Source of the DNA: Balneolaceae bacterium
GTDB taxonomy: Bacteria > Bacteroidota > Rhodothermia > Balneolales > Balneolaceae
Direction of reading: 5' to 3'
NCBI GenBank assembly: GCA_018401935.1
Contig: JAGYJQ010000010.1
Coordinates: forward strand, 1-64,000
DNA length: 64,000 bases
Shown: positions 1 through 8,375 of the stretch, one piece after another
Layout of the letters: each line of letters begins with the position of its first letter
Position numbering within the stretch: the stretch's first letter is position 1
Notes under the pieces: model-generated
Seen by the model: only the letters and a program-made list of their open reading frames with translations
Database searches by the model: none
What the model was told of the DNA's origin: nothing
Translations under genes and position numbers: made by a program

Positions 1-1
1 A

Positions 2-97
2 GTAGAAATCACCGGAGCTACCTCTGCCACGCTCATAGCGAAACCGATAGCCAAGACCAGCCTCGGAGCATATTATTCAGCCGCCTTGGAAGCCTAA
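2..97 (+). CDS. C-terminal fragment, possibly uroporphyrinogen-III synthase
   Basis: An open frame enters from the left edge and stops at TAA 95-97, giving about 31 residues. The fragment has an ITGATSATLIAKP stretch and ends in SLGAYYSAALEA. This resembles the end of HemD proteins, where a G-x-T-(S/T)-A turn is followed by an 'Ala-Lys-Pro-Thr...Gly-Leu...Ala-Leu' tail. In flavobacterial genomes hemD is often beside a multi-spanning DUF4271 protein, and a large membrane protein follows here after 8 bases. The fragment is too short for a firm name; HemD is an inference. Confidence 0.4.
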   Translation, partial: VEITGATSATLIAKPIAKTSLGAYYSAALEA

Positions 98-105
98 ACG
101 GTATT

Positions 106-1650
106 ATGCATGCCAATCTGCATTTCACCAATCTCTTTCAGCTGACCAAATTACGGTCATGTTTCTTCAGTAAGGATGCTTTTTTTCGAGTGGTTTTTTT
201 ATGGGTCACCACCTTGCTAATCGGCTTTCACAGCACCAACAGTAGGGCTCAGGAACTAGGGCTTTGGATCCCCTCCTATGAGGTGGTTAAGGCCCAATGG
301 ACTCCTAACAATCCTGACTCTAGCCTTTTCTTCCTCCGCGATCTAGGTATTGAAACGCTGATTTTTCCCCTTGAACTACTCTCAGAGGGTAATACGCTTT
401 CTACTCTTGCATTTCAATGGGACGGAAACCTGGTAATCGATTATGGTATTCAATATTTAGATGCTTACAACCTTGAGAGGCAGCAGGATTCGTTGCTCAA
501 TCACTACGCCTCCGGGATGATGCTGGCAAGACAACAGCCCTCCATAACCGGCCACCTTATGCATCGCTACAGTCCTTTTCAGGATAGTTTATTTAGTCAA
601 CGTTGGTCGCGAATAACTCAAATTCTAAAACAATTCAACCCGAGTGAACTGTTTTATATAGTCCCCGAAAGTTTAGATAGCACAGTTTCAAGCTTTCCCG
701 CTGAACCCATGCGAACCCAATCGGTTTCAAGGGCTCAAATTTTTGAATCGCCATTTCAGTGGGATGATCTAGTACGATTAGAAAACGCATTCCGTCCTAA
801 CTCAGCTGCTCGGGTTATTTGGTTAACTCCGACTTGGCTGGAAGAGGCTTTCCTAGCACATCCCAGCTTGGAAGAGAGTTTAGTGTTCTGGAATAATACA
901 GGAGATTTTATGGTAGCAGAACCAGCCGAGAAATTGGACCGAGTGAATACACATTGGAGCAAGCCCTTCATGGTGGTACTTATTCTGCTTTTTCTCGTTT
1001 TATATCAACAATCTCAAGTCTACAGGCAAACCCCCACCCGATATTTCACAAATTACAGCTTTCTGATTGACGACATGCTGCGTTACTCAGAACGATACGT
1101 ACCTATTGGCTTTCTATTATTTGTATTACGTGCAGGGGTTGTAAGTCTAAGTTGTGTGATTTGGGGACTGAGCAACGGGACCGATTTGGATTGGGCCTAC
1201 TTGGGGCATCTTTTAGTTGGCCAAAGAGGACCTACACCGAACACCTTCTTATTTTGGGGTCTTCTAAGCTTTGTCCTCCTCGTTATACAATTTGTTGAAT
1301 TACTCTTACTTCGAATCCCGAATAGTGGCTACCGGTCAATGCGACAAATCTTTGTTATATATAGTTGGAATATTCATCTAAACCTGATCTTGCTGCTATT
1401 CATTTTCATTGCCTTTGCAAATCAATTTTCAATAGTAAATGGGGTCACCATTCTTTATTTGATTGTACTATTGTGGTGGATTGGCTTTGTTCTTTCAGCG
1501 ATTCAGGGCACTAAAGAAACCTATAGAGGTGGTAAAAGGTATCTATTTTGGACTCTCGGTATGTATACATCAATTGTTGGTCTTGGCATGTATACATTGA
1601 GCCAATCGGAATCTGCTCAGGGAATAATGAGTATCTTTTTAGCTCATTAA
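106..1650 (+). CDS. Large membrane protein with exported N-terminal domain (C-terminal half possibly DUF4271-like)
   Basis: This 514-residue protein has an uncleaved or cleavable N-terminal hydrophobic segment (about residues 27-48, ending near Ala-Gln-Glu). A soluble region of about 235 residues follows, then at least six hydrophobic helices between about residues 285 and 505. The N-terminal soluble part matches no family I recognise. The C-terminal membrane half has the layout of the Bacteroidetes DUF4271 family, which is commonly next to hemD, and a HemD-like tail lies just upstream. The start is ATG, eight bases after the preceding stop. The stop codon overlaps that of the convergent anmK (TTAA at 1647-1650). 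Function unknown. Confidence 0.75.
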   Translation: MHANLHFTNLFQLTKLRSCFFSKDAFFRVVFLWVTTLLIGFHSTNSRAQELGLWIPSYEVVKAQWTPNNPDSSLFFLRDLGIETLIFPLELLSEGNTLSTLAFQWDGNLVIDYGIQYLDAYNLERQQDSLLNHYASGMMLARQQPSITGHLMHRYSPFQDSLFSQRWSRITQILKQFNPSELFYIVPESLDSTVSSFPAEPMRTQSVSRAQIFESPFQWDDLVRLENAFRPNSAARVIWLTPTWLEEAFLAHPSLEESLVFWNNTGDFMVAEPAEKLDRVNTHWSKPFMVVLILLFLVLYQQSQVYRQTPTRYFTNYSFLIDDMLRYSERYVPIGFLLFVLRAGVVSLSCVIWGLSNGTDLDWAYLGHLLVGQRGPTPNTFLFWGLLSFVLLVIQFVELLLLRIPNSGYRSMRQIFVIYSWNIHLNLILLLFIFIAFANQFSIVNGVTILYLIVLLWWIGFVLSAIQGTKETYRGGKRYLFWTLGMYTSIVGLGMYTLSQSESAQGIMSIFLAH

Positions 1651-2795
1651 ACGGCCAACGAAAGCTTACCTAAAGAGACTTCTCGATCGTTTACACGAAA
1701 CGTTTTACCCATAATCATCGCATCGGCTAAAAAAGCGATGAGAGCCGCTTCTTTTGCATCGGGAGGAAGCCCCAGTTCGTCAAAGTCTCGCTGTGGGTAG
1801 GTTGGAAAGTAGGCCCTTAAACCTTCCATAATCACCGTATTATACAGCCCGCCCCCACTCACAAACCATTCAAAAGGACCATTTTTACTTATTTTTTTCA
1901 TAGCCAAAGCCACACTATCTATGGTAAACTGGGTGAGAGTTGCTATTAAATCTTTGGGTTGAAGGCGCACCCCAAAACTATCCATTTGATGATGTATATA
2001 GCCTAAATTAAACACTTCTTGTCCCGTCGTTTTAGGAAAATTTTCTTTGAAGAAATCGTCTTGCAATAAGGCTTTGACAAACTCTTTGTTCACCATTCCC
2101 TGCCTGGCAACTGCCCCGTCTTCATCGTATTCTTTACCAAAATAGAGTGCCATAGCTTCGTTTATAAGGGTATTTGCGGGTCCAGTGTCGCTGCTCACCA
2201 CCTCCAATCCGGACGTAATAGAAGGCAACCAACTCAGATTAGCAATACCCCCTAGGTTCAACAGCATTCGAGATATTTTAGCATCCCGAAACAACGCCTC
2301 ATCCATCAAAGAAACCAAAGGAGCCCCCTCCCCTCCCACTGCCGTGTGTTTTTGCCGGAAATCAGAGATTACAGGTAGTCCTGATGCAACAGCTAGTTGA
2401 TCCCCATCTACTATTTGAAGGGTTGCCGTTCGTTCTTTGGTGGGAAAATGATAAACGGTCTGCCCGTGTGAGCCAATGAAATCAACATCATTATTGCTAA
2501 GATTCCATTTTTTTAACGCCATCTTGATAAAGGCCGCATAGCTATGAGCTAATTGGGTATGCAGAATACATAAGGTGCCTAGCGAAATTTGATCTTTGGA
2601 CTGCACCGATACCAACAGCGAACGCAGTTTCTCGTCATAAGGCACCGTAAGAAATTCGTTCACCTGTACACCTTGCTCAGAACACTGACAATAGGCAATA
2701 TCTAGGCCATCTAAGGAGGTGCCTGACATGAGACCTATAACCCGACGGACAGGTTCGTGTGAGAGTTCATAAATTTGTTTAAAGTGCTTGTTCAT
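1647..2795 (-). CDS. anmK: Anhydro-N-acetylmuramic acid kinase
   Basis: AnmK phosphorylates and opens 1,6-anhydro-MurNAc released in cell-wall turnover, giving MurNAc-6-phosphate. The protein from this start has 382 residues, the normal family length. It shows the N-terminal phosphate loop GLMSGTSLDG (about residues 21-30), a GSHGQTVYH motif, LLNLGGIANL and an SDTGPANTLINEA motif, all typical of the ASKHA-fold kinase. An upstream in-frame extension to 2900 exists, but it would add an unrelated hydrophobic stretch and overlap the divergent small gene, so I chose the ATG at 2795. It diverges from the small acidic protein at 2838. Confidence 0.93.
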   Translation of the reverse strand: MNKHFKQIYELSHEPVRRVIGLMSGTSLDGLDIAYCQCSEQGVQVNEFLTVPYDEKLRSLLVSVQSKDQISLGTLCILHTQLAHSYAAFIKMALKKWNLSNNDVDFIGSHGQTVYHFPTKERTATLQIVDGDQLAVASGLPVISDFRQKHTAVGGEGAPLVSLMDEALFRDAKISRMLLNLGGIANLSWLPSITSGLEVVSSDTGPANTLINEAMALYFGKEYDEDGAVARQGMVNKEFVKALLQDDFFKENFPKTTGQEVFNLGYIHHQMDSFGVRLQPKDLIATLTQFTIDSVALAMKKISKNGPFEWFVSGGGLYNTVIMEGLRAYFPTYPQRDFDELGLPPDAKEAALIAFLADAMIMGKTFRVNDREVSLGKLSLAV

Positions 2796-2837
2796 GGAGC
2801 CTTTGTGAAGTATTTTATCGAAAATAATCATTACGCC

Positions 2838-3089
2838 ATGCAAACCAAAGAAGAACACGAGTACCAATCTTTTGAGCAGGATGTCGATCTGCTTGTTCAA
2901 GCGCTTAAAGATAGTTTTGAATCAACCGATGCCAACTACCGCATCGACGATCTCAATAACTCTTTATATGTCTATTTAGAGGGATTGGCGGAGTACTCAG
3001 AGGAGGAAATCGAAGAATTCGCAGCTCCCTTGTTGGAAGAACTGGACTTAGATTTCGAGCATATTTTTTTACTTCCTTTACCTGCTTAG
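2838..3089 (+). CDS. Small acidic protein of unknown function (83 aa)
   Basis: The frame from ATG 2838 gives an 83-residue protein very rich in Glu and Asp, with predicted helices and a YVYLEGLAEYSEEEIEEF stretch. It has no signal peptide or membrane segment. A longer in-frame start at 2775 is possible, but it would lie inside the 5' end of the divergent anmK. The 42-base gap between the two starts suggests a shared divergent promoter region. I do not recognise a family. Its compact acidic composition would fit a small regulatory or adaptor protein, but that is only a guess. Confidence 0.65.
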   Translation: MQTKEEHEYQSFEQDVDLLVQALKDSFESTDANYRIDDLNNSLYVYLEGLAEYSEEEIEEFAAPLLEELDLDFEHIFLLPLPA

Positions 3090-3140
3090 TACCTCTATGC
3101 ACTTGCTTAGTCCACCCAAAAAAATGCATGGCGGCCTTGT

Positions 3141-3177
3141 ACACATGAACCCGGGCACTCACACATGAACCCGGGCA
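3141..3177. repeat. Short direct repeat, two copies, 20-bp period
   Basis: The 17-mer acacatgaacccgggca occurs at 3141-3157 and again at 3161-3177. Each copy contains the palindrome cccggg. It lies in the gap between the small acidic gene and the end of dapD. There are only two copies and no spacers. The role is unknown. Confidence 0.8.
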
Positions 3178-3199
3178 GATTTGAAGGGTCCTGAAAGCT

Positions 3200-3946
3200 T
3201 TACCTGAGTGCCTGCTCTAGTTCAGTGGATGCGTCAGTGGATTGATCTCGATATTTGACAATGATGGGACACTGCATGCTAAGCCCTTGTGAGCTCGCCC
3301 AATCTCCATTCATCGGACGGGAGCCCGGTACTACCACCGCTCCTTCCGGAATGGCCGCACCTCTTGGACGTATTTCCTCTTTAACCGCGTCGTAAACGGG
3401 AATGGATTTTGAGAGAATCACACCTGGGGCAATAATGGCTCTTTTCTGAACCATAATCCCTTCAACTATACATACTCCAGCGCCAATAAAACATTCATCC
3501 TCTATGATAACTGGGTTCATACCAATAGGTTCCAACACTCCCCCAAGTTGCACCGCCGCCGATAGATGAACGCCGTTTCCTACCTGTGCACATGAACCTA
3601 CCAAGGCATGAGAATCGACCATGGAACCCTCACCTACATATGCTCCTACATTTATGTACGCCGGGGGCATGATGATGACAGAGGGCGCTACATAGGCTCC
3701 TCGACGGACCGAAGAACCGCCGGGAACGAGTCGAACCTGATCTTCTGGGCTAAAATACCGGGGGGGTAAATTGTGCTTATCTACGAATCCCTCGTAAATT
3801 CCTTCATAAGAAGTATTCACTCCCTCTTTAAAGGATTGCAGTATGGCCTGTTTAACTTCAACATTTACCACCCATCCATCCCCGCTAGGCGATGCTGCTC
3901 GCATACTTCCGGTTTCTAGTGCATCTAAAATTTCTTCGTAATTCAT
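3200..3946 (-). CDS. dapD: Tetrahydrodipicolinate N-succinyltransferase
   Basis: DapD transfers succinyl from succinyl-CoA to tetrahydrodipicolinate in the succinylase branch of diaminopimelate and lysine synthesis. The 248-residue protein shows the left-handed beta-helix hexapeptide pattern from about residue 95 to 210 (for example INVGAYVGEGSMVDSHALVGSCAQVG and VIIEDECFIGAGVCIVEG in sequence). It also has the DapD landmarks PRYFSPEDQVRLVPGG and a GSRP turn near the C-terminus. It is the last gene of the lysC-dapB-dapA-dapD set on the minus strand, 18 bases after dapA. The ATG at 3946 gives the expected N-terminal helical domain. Confidence 0.93.
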   Translation of the reverse strand: MNYEEILDALETGSMRAASPSGDGWVVNVEVKQAILQSFKEGVNTSYEGIYEGFVDKHNLPPRYFSPEDQVRLVPGGSSVRRGAYVAPSVIIMPPAYINVGAYVGEGSMVDSHALVGSCAQVGNGVHLSAAVQLGGVLEPIGMNPVIIEDECFIGAGVCIVEGIMVQKRAIIAPGVILSKSIPVYDAVKEEIRPRGAAIPEGAVVVPGSRPMNGDWASSQGLSMQCPIIVKYRDQSTDASTELEQALR

Positions 3947-3964
3947 GATTCTTAACTTATGAGT

Positions 3965-4861
3965 TTAGGACTCCCAGTCTTGAAGTGTCTTGTCGGCTTC
4001 AATGAGGGTCTGTAGAGTTTCTGGCTGTAAATCGTTGACGTCTAAGGGTAGGCGAACGTGTGCTGATGGGATCTGACCTTTATGCTGCATAATGGCTTTC
4101 GCAGGTATTGGGCTGGGCGCATGAAACAACGTATCCACGATTGGAACCCACTCTTTTAGTAATTTCGATGGGTCTAGGGTGCATAGTTTCCAGTAGTGAT
4201 GCGTTTTTTCTGGCCATACATTTGAGGCAACGGACACGTGACCAATCGCCCCTTCGGCTACAAATTCTTTAATCAAATTATCGTCTCCACAGTACAAAGG
4301 ACTTTTAGGTGCTGCGGCCTTGAAAGCTCGAACATGATCCAGATTCCCACTTGCTTCCTTTAGCCCCAGATAATGTGGGAAGGTAGCAAATATGTGAGCA
4401 GGTACCTCTGGGTCCATGTGAATGCCTGTCCTAGATGGTACATTATACAGCATGCAAGGGGTTTTGGTGGCTTTCATCAGATGGGAAAACCAGGCCAGTT
4501 GCCCTTCCTTTTTGGGTTTTGCATAAATAGGTGCAACCAGCAGGAACGCATCAACCCCTTCACCATCACAATAGTGCATAAAATGGAGCTGCTCTTCTAG
4601 TAAAAACCCTCCCAAACCCGCCATAATGGGTACTTCGATATCCAATCGGGTACAAAAACTAATCACCGCCTTTTTTTGCTCGAGTGGGATGTTTAACCCC
4701 TCACCTGTACTCCCTAAAAGAAGCAATCCGTTTCCGGCTTTTGACTGAGTCATTACCAGCTGCTCCAGTGTTTCAAAATCAATGCGCCCGTCCTCGAAAA
4801 ACGGTGTTATTAGCGCCGTCCAGATGGGAAATTCGTGCAATTCATTCATGCTATATGCCAT
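3965..4861 (-). CDS. dapA: 4-hydroxy-tetrahydrodipicolinate synthase
   Basis: DapA condenses pyruvate with aspartate semialdehyde, the committed step toward diaminopimelate. The 298-residue TIM barrel has the GSTGEG phosphate-like turn (about residues 50-55), the catalytic Tyr in LYNVPSRTG (Tyr139) and the Schiff-base Lys in GLKEASGN (Lys168). The start at 4861 overlaps the end of dapB by 11 bases. A second ATG at 4849 would remove the overlap, and both fit. It sits between dapB and dapD in the operon. Confidence 0.95.
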   Translation of the reverse strand: MAYSMNELHEFPIWTALITPFFEDGRIDFETLEQLVMTQSKAGNGLLLLGSTGEGLNIPLEQKKAVISFCTRLDIEVPIMAGLGGFLLEEQLHFMHYCDGEGVDAFLLVAPIYAKPKKEGQLAWFSHLMKATKTPCMLYNVPSRTGIHMDPEVPAHIFATFPHYLGLKEASGNLDHVRAFKAAAPKSPLYCGDDNLIKEFVAEGAIGHVSVASNVWPEKTHHYWKLCTLDPSKLLKEWVPIVDTLFHAPSPIPAKAIMQHKGQIPSAHVRLPLDVNDLQPETLQTLIEADKTLQDWES

Positions 4862-5525
4862 GTTCGTTCACCTTGTCAAATAAATATTCAAATGTAAGTA
4901 ATCCATTTTCTTCGAAATTGCTCAATTGCTCTGCTGCCCAAATAGCTCCGGTAGCGAAGATAGAACGATCCTTGGCTTGATGCCGCACACTCATTTGCTC
5001 TCCAGCGGTTTCGATGTGTAGCTCATGTATTCCACGTACATCACCCACTCGCTCGGAGCTAATGGGATATTCCTTACCAAGCCATTGCTGCCATTTTAAA
5101 GCGGTTCCACTGGGTGCATCCAATTTTTCGGTATGATGAATATCCTTAATATGTACGCTGGCCTGATCTAACCGCCCCAAGTCCGTAGACATAGACTGCA
5201 GCGCTCGTCGGATCACCTGCATCCCTATACTAAAATTTTGCCCGTGAACCCACTTTAACCCACGCTTTTTGAGCTGCTCATCCATATCGGATGGCCATTC
5301 GAAGCCTGTACTCCCCCAAATCACGGGTTTGCCTATTTCCATGAGGGTGGGAATAAGAGAATGAACGGCTGGACCTGGCACAAAAGCTATAATCGCGTCA
5401 ACCAAAGGGAAATTTTCAGGCTGAATGGGCTTGGATCGTCCAAATACAGCCACACAGCGAGTACCTAACGCCTGAACTACGTAACTGCCTGTTTTTCCGC
5501 TTCCAATGACCGCAAAAGTTTTCAT
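4851..5525 (-). CDS. dapB: 4-hydroxy-tetrahydrodipicolinate reductase
   Basis: DapB reduces the DapA product with NAD(P)H to tetrahydrodipicolinate. The 224-residue protein is the short form seen in Bacteroidetes. It has an N-terminal Rossmann nucleotide-binding loop (VIGSGKTG, residues 6-13), STGF near residue 72 and the family signature HHTEKLDAPSGTA (about residues 130-142), which holds the catalytic His and Lys. Its start lies one base after the lysC stop and its end overlaps dapA, so the genes are almost certainly co-transcribed. Confidence 0.95.
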   Translation of the reverse strand: MKTFAVIGSGKTGSYVVQALGTRCVAVFGRSKPIQPENFPLVDAIIAFVPGPAVHSLIPTLMEIGKPVIWGSTGFEWPSDMDEQLKKRGLKWVHGQNFSIGMQVIRRALQSMSTDLGRLDQASVHIKDIHHTEKLDAPSGTALKWQQWLGKEYPISSERVGDVRGIHELHIETAGEQMSVRHQAKDRSIFATGAIWAAEQLSNFEENGLLTFEYLFDKVNEHGI

Positions 5526-5526
5526 T

Positions 5527-6912
5527 CTATCCTATAAAACTTTGATGTAGGGTTTGAACGACTGCTTCTGCATCGGATTCTTGCACTAAAAAACACACGT
5601 TGTTAGCCGATGCACCGTGACAAACCAATCGAATGTTGTAATCCTTCAAGGTACTAAAAAGTTGGCCACTTATCCCCGATGTTTGATTCATCGCATTCCC
5701 GATGACCGCTACAAGAGCTAAATTGTATTCAACTTCAACATCACAAAAGTCATTTAATGCGCGCAGTACTGCCTCGGAAAGTTCGACCTTGTTGGAAGCT
5801 TTATGTGCGGTATCTAAGGTTAGTGAAACACTCACCTCAGAAGTAGTTACCAAATCGACCGAAATTCTGTGCTCGGAGAGTATGGAAAATACTTTAGCTA
5901 AAAAGCCAGGTTGGTGCAACATCTCCAAGCTGTGTAAGGTCATAAGTGTTTGCTCTTTGCGAACCGACAATGCTCGTACTACGGGTCGGTTTAATGGTGC
6001 TGTGACGATATTTGTCCCAGGTAATTCGGGTTCTATACTGGAAGCCACCCTAACTGGAATGTTAGCTCTTCTCACCGGCTTCATCGTTGCCGGATGCAAC
6101 ACTTTACCCCCAAAAATAGATAGCTCTGCGGCTTCATCGAAACTGATTTCATCGATGGCATGTGCGGTGGACACTACCCTAGGGTCCGTGGTATACACCC
6201 CTGCTACATCGGTCCAAATTTCTAAACATTCGGCCCCTAAGGCCTCCGCAAACAACGCCGCTGAATAATCACTTCCACCTCGACCTAGGGTGGTTGTTCG
6301 GCCCTGAACATCGGCCCCTATAAATCCCTGCGTCAAGAGCACCTTACCAGGCTTTTGATCGCTTCCAAAACCTTCATTTGTGGTTAAAAAATGCCGCACT
6401 TTTGCATAAGTCGCTTCTAAGTCAACCGCTGCAGATCCAAATCGTGAGTCCGTGCATATGAAATCGCCTGCCCACTCTAGCTGAACATCCAAGTTTTTTT
6501 CACGAAGTACCCATGCAAAGAGTTGAGTAGAAAAATCTTCTCCGAAGGCCAACAAGCTATCAATCCATTCGGTTTCGCTTTGATTGTTACTAGACTGCTG
6601 TTTGCTAGACTGCTGTTTGCTAAGATGTGCTAAAAGAGTACGCATACATTCTTCAACCGCTTTGGTTGCCTCTTTTTTGAAGCTACACTGAGAAGCGATG
6701 TCCAAATGTCGTTGTGAAATCTGCTCAAGTATTTTTTTTTCTTCAGCTGTGTTGGAACCTAAGCTAGACAGTCGAAGCAAATCGTTTGTCGTTCCTGAAG
6801 TGGCACTTATGACCACCCAACTACGCTGGGGATTATCCGCAATAATATTCGCACTTCGCGACATGGCTTCGTAGGACCCAACACTGGTTCCTCCGAATTT
6901 TGAAACGATCAT
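5527..6912 (-). CDS. lysC: Aspartate kinase (monofunctional)
   Basis: This enzyme phosphorylates aspartate, the first step for lysine, threonine, methionine and diaminopimelate. The 461-residue protein begins with the kinase signature VSKFGGTSVGS (about residues 3-13) and carries TTLGRGGSDYSAA and EIWTDVAGVYTTDPR. Two ACT-type regulatory domains fill the last ~150 residues, suggesting feedback control by an end product. There is no homoserine dehydrogenase domain. A Gln/Ser-rich insertion near residues 98-112 (SKQQSSKQQSSNNQ) is encoded by a 15-bp direct repeat at 6590-6619 and is unusual for the family. It is the first gene of the dap operon. Confidence 0.95.
   Translation of the reverse strand: MIVSKFGGTSVGSYEAMSRSANIIADNPQRSWVVISATSGTTNDLLRLSSLGSNTAEEKKILEQISQRHLDIASQCSFKKEATKAVEECMRTLLAHLSKQQSSKQQSSNNQSETEWIDSLLAFGEDFSTQLFAWVLREKNLDVQLEWAGDFICTDSRFGSAAVDLEATYAKVRHFLTTNEGFGSDQKPGKVLLTQGFIGADVQGRTTTLGRGGSDYSAALFAEALGAECLEIWTDVAGVYTTDPRVVSTAHAIDEISFDEAAELSIFGGKVLHPATMKPVRRANIPVRVASSIEPELPGTNIVTAPLNRPVVRALSVRKEQTLMTLHSLEMLHQPGFLAKVFSILSEHRISVDLVTTSEVSVSLTLDTAHKASNKVELSEAVLRALNDFCDVEVEYNLALVAVIGNAMNQTSGISGQLFSTLKDYNIRLVCHGASANNVCFLVQESDAEAVVQTLHQSFIG
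6590..6619. repeat. 15-bp tandem duplication inside lysC
   Basis: The 15-mer tagactgctgtttgc (plus-strand reading) is repeated twice in direct succession. It encodes the duplicated Ser-Lys-Gln-Gln-Ser block in the aspartate kinase. It is in frame and probably arose by slippage. Confidence 0.75.
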
Positions 6913-7063
6913 AATATGTTAATGAGTGATTGAGCGGTCATAAAATACGGAGCTTCATGTTAATAGACATCCTTTATTTATATATTGCACCCTCGATGGG
7001 TACGCAAATCAATCAACATCTGAGCATACTCATCGCTAAACCAGATCTTAATCTTTGTAGAAC

Positions 7064-8302
7064 ATGCCATTAATCACCAACGACGCCATTGCTTTTGGAC
7101 TATTAATGATCACTTTGGCAGGTATTTTTGCCACGGCCAACAGCTCACACCCGTTCTGGAAAAAATTCTACACCTTTGTGCCCTCCTTATTGTTGTGTTA
7201 CTTTATCCCTTCGATATACTCAACCCTGGGGTGGATTGACCCCAGCAGTTCTCAGCTCTACTATGTAGCATCACGATATTTACTACCCGCTTCCCTCGTG
7301 CTGTTAACCCTGAGCATCGATCTTAAGGCGGTTCTAGGCCTGGGATGGAAGGCCATTGCCATGTTTTTAACGGGTACCTTGGGAATTGTCATAGGTGGCC
7401 CCTTGGCTATGTTAATAGTGGGCGCCATAGATCCGAGCATACTTGAGGCTAGTAGTCCGGACAACGAAGTTTGGAGAGGCTTGGCCACCGTTGCTGGAAG
7501 TTGGATTGGTGGAGGTGCCAATCAAACAGCTATGCTAGAAGTCTATCAACCCAGCTCAAGTTTATTTTCTGCAATGGTAACGGTTGACATCATCATGGCC
7601 AATTTATGGCTGGCCTTTTTGCTTTATGGCGCAAGTATGGCAACCAAAGTAGATCAGTGGCTAGGATCCGATACCAGCGCCATCACCCATTTGCGTGAAC
7701 AAGTCCAAGACTATCAGGATAAAATAAAGCGAATTCCGAGTCTACCAGATCTCATGAGCATCCTCGCTGTTGCGTTTGGGATAACAGCCATTGGGCACAT
7801 CATTGGTGATAACCTAGCCCCTTGGATAACTGAGAATGCGCCAAAACTACGCGAATTCAGTTTAGACTCTGCCTTTTTCTGGATTGTTGTCACCGCAACC
7901 ACCGGTGGGCTATTAGTATCGTTCACCAAATTGCGCACCCTAGAAGGTGCTGGAGCGTCCAAAGTTGGGAGTTTATTCCTTTATATTTTGGTTATGACTA
8001 TTGGTCTAAAAATGGATTTAATGGCCTTTTTTGAAGCTCCAGGGTTCTTTCTTATTGGTTTAATTTGGATTTTAGTGCATGTGGCACTACTGCTCATAGT
8101 GGCCAAACTCATAAAAGCACCTCTTTTCTTTGTAGCAGTCGGGAGTCAGGCAAATGTAGGCGGGGCTGCATCTGCGCCTATAGTCGCCTCTGCCTTTCAT
8201 CCAGCCTTGGCACCCGTAGGAGTGCTGCTTGCCGTACTAGGGTATGCCTTAGGTACTTATGGCGCCTATGCAACCGCCGAAATTATGCGATTATTTTATT
8301 AA
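7064..8302 (+). CDS. DUF819-family integral membrane protein
   Basis: The protein has 412 residues and about eleven hydrophobic segments spread over its length, with one hydrophilic loop near residues 205-225. The sequence pattern (AGIFATANSS at the N-terminus, LCYFIPSIYSTLGW, a GSWIGGGANQTAM motif, and SQANVGGAASAPI near the end) matches the DUF819/YjcL family. In this family GG(G/A)N motifs resemble those of secondary transporters. The substrate is unknown. It is divergent from lysC with a 151-base gap. The start is ATG. A role in amino acid or peptide transport would be speculation. Confidence 0.85.
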   Translation: MPLITNDAIAFGLLMITLAGIFATANSSHPFWKKFYTFVPSLLLCYFIPSIYSTLGWIDPSSSQLYYVASRYLLPASLVLLTLSIDLKAVLGLGWKAIAMFLTGTLGIVIGGPLAMLIVGAIDPSILEASSPDNEVWRGLATVAGSWIGGGANQTAMLEVYQPSSSLFSAMVTVDIIMANLWLAFLLYGASMATKVDQWLGSDTSAITHLREQVQDYQDKIKRIPSLPDLMSILAVAFGITAIGHIIGDNLAPWITENAPKLREFSLDSAFFWIVVTATTGGLLVSFTKLRTLEGAGASKVGSLFLYILVMTIGLKMDLMAFFEAPGFFLIGLIWILVHVALLLIVAKLIKAPLFFVAVGSQANVGGAASAPIVASAFHPALAPVGVLLAVLGYALGTYGAYATAEIMRLFY

Positions 8303-8375
8303 CTTTACCCTGTACCCATTAGTGTTTTAGTATCGGGTTACATTCGATCTCAATCATTCATCATCCAGAATACCC

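Noticed and set aside
2796-2900. N-terminal extension of AnmK
   Set aside because: It adds hydrophobic residues foreign to the family and overlaps the divergent small gene; the ATG at 2795 gives the normal protein.
6913-7063. Lysine riboswitch or leader upstream of lysC
   Set aside because: No Lys-rich leader peptide, terminator or recognisable riboswitch core was seen in the 151 bases.
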